64,000 nt of DNA from SHLQ01 sp964562985 (GTDB taxonomy: Bacteria; Actinomycetota; Acidimicrobiia; Acidimicrobiales; SHLQ01). The position numbers were made by a program, and so were the translations under genes. The DNA lies in NCBI GenBank assembly GCA_964562985.1, contig CAZLWE010000012.1:1-64000 (forward strand), written 5' to 3'. Below, piece after piece: positions 17,741-25,192 of the stretch (its first letter is position 1; every line of letters begins with the position of its first letter). The notes beneath the pieces were generated by a model. The model made no database searches. It was not told where the DNA came from and was given only the letters and a program-made list of their open reading frames with translations.

Positions 17741-18390
17741 CGGTCAGCCCCCTCCTGATCAATCGAGGCGTTCAATCCACCGGCCTGCATCCATTCCCAA
17801 CAACGCTGAACCTGAGCGCCTAGTGCATCGAGATCACCGTTGTTGTCGATCACGAAGTCAGCTGCGGCGAGACGTTCTTCCGGGCTGGCTTGCTTCGCCT
17901 GACGAGCTCGAACCTCGGACTCATCGGACCCGCGGGACGCCACGACCCGCCTAAGCGCGACATCTGGGGCGGTGTCGACGACCACGATCCCGGACCACGA
18001 ATCACGGTCTCGACTGGAAATCAGCTCGCCGCCGGGAAGTACGAGCAGCGGAATGTCGTGCACCACGATCGCATCGGTCCCGCGCAGTTCATCGAGGCGA
18101 CGGTCGGTCTCCTCGGCTACCGCCGGGTGAATAATCGCATTGAGCGCGTCGAGCTCCGCTTGGTCACCGAAGACGATCTCGGCGACCCGGGAACGGTCGA
18201 GTTCACCGCTAACGGTCACGATTTCTGCTCCCCATCGTGCCACCATTATATCGAACACACGTTTGCCTGACGCCTGCATCTCACGAACCATCGCGTCCGC
18301 GTCGAGAACGACCGCCCCATTTCTGGCCAGCTGGGACGAAACGGTCGACTTTCCAGAACCGATTCCACCGGTGAGCCCAAACTCCAACAC
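17737..18390 (-). CDS. coaE: Dephospho-CoA kinase
   Basis: A 217-residue P-loop kinase that phosphorylates dephospho-CoA in the last step of coenzyme A synthesis. Walker A is GLTGGIGSGKST (about residues 5-16). VVLDADAMVREM carries the catalytic aspartate, the lid region RRVVASRGSDESEVRARQAKQ follows, and ADFVIDNNGDLD is the conserved C-terminal motif. Actinobacterial CoaE is often fused to a GrpB-like domain; here it is the short, unfused form. It overlaps uvrB by 4 bases and is divergent from the sensor kinase gene. Confidence 0.95.
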   Translation of the reverse strand: MLEFGLTGGIGSGKSTVSSQLARNGAVVLDADAMVREMQASGKRVFDIMVARWGAEIVTVSGELDRSRVAEIVFGDQAELDALNAIIHPAVAEETDRRLDELRGTDAIVVHDIPLLVLPGGELISSRDRDSWSGIVVVDTAPDVALRRVVASRGSDESEVRARQAKQASPEERLAAADFVIDNNGDLDALGAQVQRCWEWMQAGGLNASIDQEGADR

Positions 18391-18480
18391 CTGTCGAATC
18401 GTACTGAGCTAGCCCGCCGTGAACACGGCCGATGCAGAGGTCTTTTCCTCATTGCACCCATCGAACTGCCGATAGGCCAA

Positions 18481-20322
18481 ATGACCCACTTGCAGGAAGG
18501 ACAGGCCCAAGTCCCAATGGACGAACGTGATTTCACTTCGAAGATGACCCGGCGAGATGCCGAACGGTTGCGAACCGCTGGCTCCAGTCGGCGTCCGACA
18601 ACACTGAATCGCTTCAGCGTCCGCAGTCCTGCCGAGGAGTCAATTTCCGAAGACACGATTGACGCTCGAGACCAAACGGAACTCTTCCAGCAGATCATCG
18701 CCATCATCCGCTGGGGTGTACTGGGGCTGCTGGTACTCCTATCAGCCCCCGAGATCGTCGACCAACAAGACCGGGTGCTCGGCACGCTCCTCTTCGCGTT
18801 CACCGCACTTACCCTCGTCCGTCATGTACGCCCAATCCGATTCGATCAACACATCACCTGCGACCTGTCGATCATCGGCGAGATCGCTCTGTCGGTCGCC
18901 GCGATTGCACTTACGGACCGCTGGGGCTCACCGCTGGCGGTATCGCTCACGGTCCCGATTATCGTCGCCGGCTTTGCACGCGGTTACCGCTATGCGCTTC
19001 GAGTTGCACTCCTTGCCACGATCTTGCCTACCGCGCTCGAGTTTGCATCCCTGGGCTTTGAACTCGACTCCCTACAACGGATCAGCCAATGGGCGATCAT
19101 CCTCGGTGTCGTTGCACTCATCGCTGGTCAAACCCGTCGGATCACCGGCGAGGCGCGACGCCAGCGAAGCCTGGCCGTCAACCGGATGGAACGCCTATCG
19201 GACGCGAATGCTCTGCTCTACTCCCTGCACCGCGTCGCCCAGACCCTTCCGGCCTCACTCGACCTCCACGAAGTCCTCGACACCACGGTCGGCCGCCTTC
19301 GCAGCCTGTTCGAATACGACGCGATGGCACTGTTCGTCTTTGATGAGACCGATGCGAGTTGGATGGTCATGCGGTCGGAGGGCACGAACTTGCCATTGCG
19401 GCTGGGGCCGACCGAACTCTCAAACCCCCTAAAGACCGCAATCGCTCAGAATCGACTCATCGACCTACCCGACCTCCCCGCTGCCGGAACCAGTGGTCTC
19501 AGCGCCATTGGACAATCGGGCCTCTACACCACGCTTACCGCACGAGGCCAGATCATCGGGCTCCTCGCCATCGAGAGTGAGAAACCGAACGGCTACGACG
19601 AACGCATGGTCCAGATGTTCAACGGCTTCGTCGACCCCCTCGCCCTCGCAGTGGACAACGCCCGTTGGTTCGGACGACTTCGCACCATGGGCGCAGACGA
19701 AGAACGAACCCGAATCGCCCGAGATCTCCACGACCGGATCGGCCAATCGATGGCGTTCCTGGCCTTCGAAGTCGACCGGTTGATCAAGCGCCACGGAGAA
19801 GGCAACGATGTCGGGCCCGCATTGGACCAACTACAGCACGACGTACGCAACGTTATTCGAGAGATCCGTGACACGTTGTCTGACATCCGAACCGACGTCA
19901 GCGACAGCAAAGGCCTCGAGGACACGATCTCCGACTTCGCCGAGCGCGTGGCCGATCGAAGCGGCCTGCAGATCTCGGTGAACATCGACGCCTCCGACCG
20001 GCTCCCCATCATGCAAGAACGAGAGATGTGGCGCATTGCCCAGGAGGCACTAGTCAACGTCGAGCGTCACGCTGACGCGTCCGAAGTTGGCGTTCGTTGG
20101 ACGTCCAACGGCGAGCAAGGTGTGCTCGAGATAACCGATAACGGCCGAGGCTTCGCAATCGGAGAGGGTGGCCGTGTAGACAGCTACGGCCTCGTGGGAA
20201 TGCGGGAACGAGCGTCGAGCGTAGGCGCCGCGTTCGAGGTCGAATCGCTTCCGGGTGAGGGCACGACGATTCGCTGCACTCTTGCCGGCCCGAACTCCGG
20301 CGAACGGCTCAAAGCCGCCTAA
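18481..20322 (+). CDS. Membrane sensor histidine kinase (GAF, HisKA_3), NarL/LuxR-type
   Basis: 613 residues. About 60 polar N-terminal residues, then roughly six hydrophobic segments between residues 70 and 225 forming a membrane sensor, then a GAF domain (about 245-390), a HisKA_3 dimerisation motif ERTRIARDLHDRIGQS with the phospho-accepting His417, and a HATPase_c domain with the N box (AQEALVNVERHADA) and G box (DNGRGF). The start is not decisive; ATG at 18517 is an alternative. It converges on the Flp pilin genes, and the only NarL-type regulator nearby is at 23462-24106, so I infer the two form a pair acting on the Tad locus. The signal is unknown. Confidence 0.9.
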   Translation: MTHLQEGQAQVPMDERDFTSKMTRRDAERLRTAGSSRRPTTLNRFSVRSPAEESISEDTIDARDQTELFQQIIAIIRWGVLGLLVLLSAPEIVDQQDRVLGTLLFAFTALTLVRHVRPIRFDQHITCDLSIIGEIALSVAAIALTDRWGSPLAVSLTVPIIVAGFARGYRYALRVALLATILPTALEFASLGFELDSLQRISQWAIILGVVALIAGQTRRITGEARRQRSLAVNRMERLSDANALLYSLHRVAQTLPASLDLHEVLDTTVGRLRSLFEYDAMALFVFDETDASWMVMRSEGTNLPLRLGPTELSNPLKTAIAQNRLIDLPDLPAAGTSGLSAIGQSGLYTTLTARGQIIGLLAIESEKPNGYDERMVQMFNGFVDPLALAVDNARWFGRLRTMGADEERTRIARDLHDRIGQSMAFLAFEVDRLIKRHGEGNDVGPALDQLQHDVRNVIREIRDTLSDIRTDVSDSKGLEDTISDFAERVADRSGLQISVNIDASDRLPIMQEREMWRIAQEALVNVERHADASEVGVRWTSNGEQGVLEITDNGRGFAIGEGGRVDSYGLVGMRERASSVGAAFEVESLPGEGTTIRCTLAGPNSGERLKAA

Positions 20323-20331
20323 CCCAACGAG

Positions 20332-20568
20332 CTAGTTCGTTTGGGGGTTGTTCTCAACACCTCGGACCAGGTCCGAGTTAATCTCACTGAAGTCCTGCCC
20401 CACGGTCGCCCCAAAGCCAGCTATTGCGGCAAAGGCGACGAGAGCGAGAAGGGCTACGAGCAACGAGTACTCAACCAAGGCTGCACCACGTTCGTTGCGA
20501 AGACGAGACGAAATATCGTGGATATATCCCGAAAGGGCTATATGTGTTTCCCGCAGTTCGTTCATCAT
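20332..20568 (-). CDS. Flp-type pilin, second copy
   Basis: 78 residues from the paired ATGs at 20568/20565. It has a class III (Flp) prepilin signal: a polar leader ending RLRNERGAALVEYSLL, in which cleavage should fall around the G/A residues before the conserved glutamate of VEYSLL, followed by one hydrophobic helix (VALLALVAFAAIAGFGAT) and a short polar tail. Its leader is longer than that of the first pilin. It would be the minor or alternative subunit of the Tad pilus. It follows a strong hairpin after the first pilin gene, so its expression may be lower. Confidence 0.85.
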   Translation of the reverse strand: MMNELRETHIALSGYIHDISSRLRNERGAALVEYSLLVALLALVAFAAIAGFGATVGQDFSEINSDLVRGVENNPQTN

Positions 20569-20623
20569 GAGAATCGTGCGCACCTTTCGTGCAAATAGTC
20601 CAAATAGTTGAGGCGAAATTGCA

Positions 20624-20655
20624 CCGGGGGTGACAGGCAAACCTGTCACCCCCGG
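20624..20655 (-). terminator. Hairpin between the two pilin genes
   Basis: A perfect 14-bp inverted repeat, CCGGGGGTGACAGG (20624-20637) and its complement (20642-20655), with the 4-base loop CAAA. It sits between the two Flp genes on the minus strand. Only a weak U-rich stretch follows, so it may act as an attenuator, or as an RNA-stabilising hairpin that sets different pilin levels, rather than as a full terminator. Confidence 0.65.
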
Positions 20656-20691
20656 GCTTCCTAGTTCACGCTGACTACTGCCAGCGAAGAA

Positions 20692-20907
20692 TTAGTTAGT
20701 TGGCTGTGGTGCATCACCTGCACGTACGAGCTCGGAATCGATGCTTGAGAAGTTGCCAGAAATCTGGCCACCAAGAAGCTGCAGAGCAGCGATAGCGACA
20801 ATTGCGATGAGTGCGACCAAGAGGGCGTACTCGACCATTGCAGCGCCACGCTCAGACTTGGTGTGAGCCTTGAGCCAGGTGGTGAAGATGTTGTATTGGG
20901 TAATCAC
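20692..20907 (-). CDS. flp: Flp-type pilin, first copy (probable major subunit)
   Basis: A 71-residue pilin. A short polar leader (MITQYNIFTTWLKAHTKSERGA) precedes AMVEYALLVALIAIVAIAALQLLGG, the glutamate-containing Flp motif and hydrophobic core, followed by a polar tail. GTG start with AGGAGA about 7 bases upstream. Flp pilins are cleaved by a TadV/CpaA peptidase (not in this window) and polymerised by TadA-TadB-TadC. It has a 139-base upstream space free of genes, and its downstream hairpin suggests it is the more strongly expressed copy. About 60% similar to the second pilin across the helix by eye. Confidence 0.9.
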   Translation of the reverse strand: MITQYNIFTTWLKAHTKSERGAAMVEYALLVALIAIVAIAALQLLGGQISGNFSSIDSELVRAGDAPQPTN

Positions 20908-21046
20908 GTCAGGTTTCTCCTTGTATTCGAACCCTCGATGGGTCCGGTGTGTTGTACATAAGGTTTCGACGGAGAGCTAAACCTTCCTCATAGGCCGCCC
21001 GACCCCTTTGACAGCAACGTTTGGCCCTCCTTGGGGGCCACCTGAA

Positions 21047-22273
21047 TCAGGCGGCTCGGGCCTCGTAGCGCCCGTCTTCCCCTGCATCTTCAACAAAATC
21101 AATGCCTGGAGCCTCACTAAGAGACCCCTTGCCCCTGGCCGCTTCGAGGGCGACGAGGACCACCAAACCAGCTCCCAAAGGCGCCACAACGGCGTTCAGA
21201 CCGCTAAAGAGTGTCCCCCACGACGCAACCCACAGCCCGACAGCTAGGCATGGGAGCCACCGTGTCACGAGAAGACCGAGGCGGTGACGTTCGTGCCACA
21301 GCACGAAAACACCAAATACGACCAAGGAAGCGTCGTAGAAATAGAGTCGTGGATTCGCCACGACGACGAAAATAGCGAGGCTGCCCAGGGCTCTCGGAAT
21401 GTTCCCCTCCAGGTGTTTTGGTGACCAGAGCGAGATCGTCGCCACCCCGACGATGAGCGAGGTCACCAACCAAAATCCCACCGTCACTGGCGAGGTAGAT
21501 TCGAGTCCAAAGGTGGCCTGCAAACCTCCGACGAAGGTCACCATCTTGTCCACGGGTACGAGGCCGTCTTGTTGGACGGCTAGCTGATCCTGCACCGATG
21601 CGAAGAACTCGCCCCATCGAGAGAGTCCGAAGGGCAACGAAACCACGAAGCTCATCAGCGCTCCGACAAGAAATCCGACGAGAGCGCGCCACGACCGAGA
21701 CCACACCAACACCACAGGCACTGCGATCCCGATGTTTGGCTTCATCAACATGATCGCCAAAGCAAGACCAGCCAAACCCGGCCGATCGTTGACCCACAGC
21801 CAAAGTACGAGTCCAAAAGCGAGCACGTAGACACCGCTGTATTGGGCTATCAACACCGTGGCCATAAAGGTCCCCGTGCTAACCGCAATCACGAGGCTAG
21901 CCACCCGGTCTCTGTCCGGGTTCAGGGCACGTTGCGCCAACCATAAGCCCGCGAGGAAGGTCGACATCGTAAAGGCGGCGGAGATCGCCCACGAGCCAAG
22001 GAATCCGAACGCCGCAAGGGGCAGGGTTAATGCCAACGCGAAAGGCGGGTAGAGGTAGGGAAAAGGTTCCTCGTCAATGTCGATGGGCCGGTAGATCTCC
22101 TCGCCAGCGATCAACCGATCGGCGGCGTTATCGAAGGCCAGCCAGTCGGTCGCTAGATTTGTGGTCGGATCGCCGAGAACCCAGGCGACAAGCATCACCA
22201 GCACGACGCCCGCCAGGACGCCGCATACCGTCGCCGTGATTTTAGAGGTGAACGGCAGCCGTTGACTCAACAT
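21047..22273 (-). CDS. Polytopic glycosyltransferase, GT87/DUF2029 family (copy 2)
   Basis: 408 residues from the ATG at 22273, with about ten to twelve hydrophobic segments. The first extracytoplasmic loop has TDWLAFDNAADRLIAGEEIY, and a second loop has PYLYPPFALAL; both match the tandem paralogue upstream. GT87 enzymes (such as mycobacterial PimE) are GT-C mannosyltransferases that use polyprenyl-phosphate sugar, with a catalytic aspartate in the first loop; the D of TDW is the likely equivalent. The start overlaps the preceding gene by 32 bases. Inside a Tad pilus locus, a role in pilin glycosylation is possible but unproven. Confidence 0.8.
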   Translation of the reverse strand: MLSQRLPFTSKITATVCGVLAGVVLVMLVAWVLGDPTTNLATDWLAFDNAADRLIAGEEIYRPIDIDEEPFPYLYPPFALALTLPLAAFGFLGSWAISAAFTMSTFLAGLWLAQRALNPDRDRVASLVIAVSTGTFMATVLIAQYSGVYVLAFGLVLWLWVNDRPGLAGLALAIMLMKPNIGIAVPVVLVWSRSWRALVGFLVGALMSFVVSLPFGLSRWGEFFASVQDQLAVQQDGLVPVDKMVTFVGGLQATFGLESTSPVTVGFWLVTSLIVGVATISLWSPKHLEGNIPRALGSLAIFVVVANPRLYFYDASLVVFGVFVLWHERHRLGLLVTRWLPCLAVGLWVASWGTLFSGLNAVVAPLGAGLVVLVALEAARGKGSLSEAPGIDFVEDAGEDGRYEARAA

Positions 22274-23453
22274 GGCCTGACTCCAAACCTGGCGAATGAT
22301 CAACCGGTCTACGAAGCGCGTTGACCGAGACCACCACAGCAATGACCGCGGCGATCACGCCAAAGAAGGCGTTCAGGGACTCAAATACGTTGCCCCACGA
22401 CGCGATCCACAGCGGCAACGTCAGCGAGGCCATCCAGCGGGCCGACGATCGATCCCCGGTTCTCTGGGCGTACAACCACAATGCCAAGACGCCGAAGATC
22501 GCGACCGCTCCGTCATAGAAGTACACCCGAGTATTCGTCACGACGACGAACACCGCAAGCACGCCGAACGCACGATCGAGGTTCCCCTGCAAACGCGAGG
22601 GATGCCACACGATGAGGGTTGCAACTCCGACGATGAACGCAACAACCAAGAACACCGCAATCGAGCTCGCGTCCAAAAGCTGTTTACCGGTCACGGCTTG
22701 GAAAGCCCCGAGCACACTGACGAACTTCGATTCGAACAACTGCCCAGTTACCTGACGTTCCCCCATATCGCGAATGTTGTCGTAGGCCTCCGCCCAAATC
22801 TGGAGCCCGAACGGAATCGAGGCCACAAACGCCACGACCATGCTGGTCATGAATCCGCGAAGGACCGGCCAAGACCGCGACCACACCAAAACGACGGGGA
22901 TGGCAATCGCAAAGTTCGGCTTCATCCACAAGATGCCAAGCGCCAGGCCGCTAAGGAACAGACGGTCCTTCTTCCACAGCCAGAGCGCGAGTCCTAGCGA
23001 CAAGACATAGAACCCGCTGTACTGCCCGAGGGCCGCTGCCCCAAAGAAGGACCCGGTGGTGCCAGCGACGATCACTCCGGTGGTTTGGCGAACCCCCTTG
23101 GCTGTAGCGGCCGCGAGAAACCGCACTCCAAACAGCGAGGTAACCGCTGTCATGGTGAACGAAATCGCCCAAGACCCAAAGAAGCCAAAGGGTTGCAATG
23201 GCACCGCCAACCACAGTGCGAATGGAGGGTAGAGATACGGCAGAGGCTCAGCCTCGAAATCCCAAGGCTGATAGACGGTTTCACCGGCGAATAGCCTGGT
23301 GGCCGCATTATCAAACGCGGTCCAATCCGTCTGTAGTCGCTGACCTGGATCCCCGAGGTAGAAGTTGGTTACCAGGGCAACCAATACTACAAACCCCGCG
23401 ATCGCAAGCTTGCGAATGCCGCCATCGTGCGACGCTGGCGCTGCGAGTGGCAT
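22242..23453 (-). CDS. Polytopic glycosyltransferase, GT87/DUF2029 family (copy 1)
   Basis: A 403-residue multi-pass membrane protein, clearly paralogous to the gene that follows it. Shared landmarks are GDPGQRLQTDWTAFDNAATRL in the first loop, PYLYPPFALWL, SWAISF, and ALGILWMKPNFAIAIPVVLVWSRSW. The pair probably arose by tandem duplication and diverged (about half the residues match by eye). Predicted to add a sugar from a lipid carrier on the outer face of the membrane; acceptor and sugar are unknown. It follows the response regulator by only 8 bases and overlaps the second copy, so the three look co-transcribed. Confidence 0.8.
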   Translation of the reverse strand: MPLAAPASHDGGIRKLAIAGFVVLVALVTNFYLGDPGQRLQTDWTAFDNAATRLFAGETVYQPWDFEAEPLPYLYPPFALWLAVPLQPFGFFGSWAISFTMTAVTSLFGVRFLAAATAKGVRQTTGVIVAGTTGSFFGAAALGQYSGFYVLSLGLALWLWKKDRLFLSGLALGILWMKPNFAIAIPVVLVWSRSWPVLRGFMTSMVVAFVASIPFGLQIWAEAYDNIRDMGERQVTGQLFESKFVSVLGAFQAVTGKQLLDASSIAVFLVVAFIVGVATLIVWHPSRLQGNLDRAFGVLAVFVVVTNTRVYFYDGAVAIFGVLALWLYAQRTGDRSSARWMASLTLPLWIASWGNVFESLNAFFGVIAAVIAVVVSVNALRRPVDHSPGLESGHVESTAAVHL

Positions 23454-23461
23454 GTCCAGGT

Positions 23462-24106
23462 TCAGTCCAGGTGGACGATGCCCATCCGGACCGCAGACAG
23501 CACGGCCTGAGTGCGATCTCGGGCGTCAAGCTTCTGGTAGATCGATGCGAGGTGGTTCTTGACCGTCTTCTGGCTGATGAACAGCTTCTCGGCGACCTCT
23601 GGGGTCGAGCATCCGTCAGCGATGAGCTGGAGAACTTCTTCTTCACGCTTGGTGACGACACGCTCCTGCTCAGGTACTGGCTGGTCCATGCGTCGAACCT
23701 CGTTCAGCATGGTGGCAGCGAGCTGCGGCGAGAGCGCCGTGTCGCCGGCTGCTGCCATGCGCACTGCTGACGCGATCTCGTTCGTCGAGCAATCCTTGAC
23801 GAGGTAACCCGAGGCTCCTGCACGAATTGCGTTGGCAAGCACATCCTGATCGGCGTGCATGGTCAACATAACAACACGTGCCTCTGGGTATGCATCTCGA
23901 ATCTGGCGGCACGCTTCAACACCGTCGAGCTCCGGCATGGTCACGTCCATGAGGATGACCTCTGGCTTGACCTGGGTAGCGAGCTGAACTGCCTCGGCAC
24001 CGTTGCGGGCCTCGGCTACAACATCGAAGCCCTCGTCGCGCATAGAGCGGCTAAGCCCCTCACGGAGCATCCGGTGATCATCTGCGAGCATCAATCGAAT
24101 AGTCAT
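23462..24106 (-). CDS. NarL/FixJ-family response regulator
   Basis: 214 residues. Receiver domain (1-120): acidic pair DD near residue 9-10, phospho-acceptor in VILMDVTMPELDG, the switch threonine region MLTMHAD, and conserved lysine in GYLVKDCS. A LuxR-type helix-turn-helix follows (QLIADGCSTPEVAEKLFISQKTVKNHLASIYQKL). It lies between tadC and the two GT87 genes within the Tad run, while the matching HisKA_3 kinase is 3 kb away, convergent. I infer that it controls pilus genes. Confidence 0.92.
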   Translation of the reverse strand: MTIRLMLADDHRMLREGLSRSMRDEGFDVVAEARNGAEAVQLATQVKPEVILMDVTMPELDGVEACRQIRDAYPEARVVMLTMHADQDVLANAIRAGASGYLVKDCSTNEIASAVRMAAAGDTALSPQLAATMLNEVRRMDQPVPEQERVVTKREEEVLQLIADGCSTPEVAEKLFISQKTVKNHLASIYQKLDARDRTQAVLSAVRMGIVHLD

Positions 24107-24199
24107 TGGTCTGGGTTCCTCGTAGGACTGTTAACTCTTGCCAATCGGTTTGTCGGCATGTTTTTTGAGCGTGTTTCGGGTGAAATCGGATGGATTGGG

Positions 24200-25180
24200 T
24201 TACAGCTGGGTGGCGATCTGGATCATTGCGGGGACCAGAATCACAACAAAGAGCGCTGGGAAGATACAGAACACCATGGGGATCAGCATCTTCACCGGGG
24301 CCTTTTGGGCGGTCTCTTGTGCGATCTGGCGACGACGGATGCGCATTTCGTCGGCCTGTGCTCGAAGCACACGGCCGATCGACACACCAAACGTGTCGGC
24401 CTGCAAGATGGCCAGAACAAAGGAGCGAACCTCGCTGATATCGATGCGGGTGTCCATCGATCGCATTGCGTCGGCGCGGCTTGCACCAGCGCGGGTCTCA
24501 CCGAGCATGCGTGCAAACTCGGTGGACAGTGGTCCGGGGACCGTCGCAATCGTTCGATCGAGCGCTTGCTCGAAACCGAGACCAGCCTCGACGCTAATCG
24601 TGAGCAAATCGAGGATGTCGGGAAGGTCACTCAAGATGGCCTTCTGTCGATCATCGACCGCTCGGGTGAGCTTGGCGTCGGGTCCCATAACCAATGCAGC
24701 GATGAGAAGGCCCGCGATAAAGAATCGGGTCATGCCCTCGAAGCCGAGGGGATTCCACAGGAAGAAGAAGGCCAGGATGAACGGAATCGAACAGATCGCG
24801 ATAACGCGCATGGCAATAAAACGGTCCACTGCAGCTGTCGAGTCTTGTCCGGCCATCACGAACTTCTTGCGGACCTTCTCGGTGTACCCCTGTGGAGTGA
24901 ACCGGCGTCCGAAATCACCAGCGCCGCTAAAGACCTGTGATCCGAAGCGGTCCATCAAGGAGCCTTGCAGGTCGTCGGCATCGAGGACGCCAGCCCCTGC
25001 CGCGGCGGCGACGTCATAGCCGTCTACCTGGCTGAGGGTTTCCCGCTGTTCTCGAGCCTCTTCTCGACCGAGAAGAAAGGTAAAGACCAACATGGCAACG
25101 GCGAGAGCGCCGAGACCGATCGCTGCTGTCAGTGGAACACCGGACAACAGGCCCGGGATAGTTTCTGTGAGAATTTCCAT
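24200..25180 (-). CDS. tadC: Tad pilus assembly membrane protein TadC
   Basis: 326 residues with the type II secretion F domain. Hydrophobic segments occur near residues 15-37, 125-145 and 150-165, and at the C-terminal end (MLIPMVFCIFPALFVVILVPA). Between them lies the conserved cytoplasmic part, LSDLPDILDLLTISVEAGLGFEQALDRT. TadC pairs with TadB to form the inner-membrane platform driven by the TadA ATPase. It follows the TadB fusion gene by 12 bases. Confidence 0.9.
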   Translation of the reverse strand: MEILTETIPGLLSGVPLTAAIGLGALAVAMLVFTFLLGREEAREQRETLSQVDGYDVAAAAGAGVLDADDLQGSLMDRFGSQVFSGAGDFGRRFTPQGYTEKVRKKFVMAGQDSTAAVDRFIAMRVIAICSIPFILAFFFLWNPLGFEGMTRFFIAGLLIAALVMGPDAKLTRAVDDRQKAILSDLPDILDLLTISVEAGLGFEQALDRTIATVPGPLSTEFARMLGETRAGASRADAMRSMDTRIDISEVRSFVLAILQADTFGVSIGRVLRAQADEMRIRRRQIAQETAQKAPVKMLIPMVFCIFPALFVVILVPAMIQIATQL

Positions 25181-25192
25181 AGCCCTTGCCTC

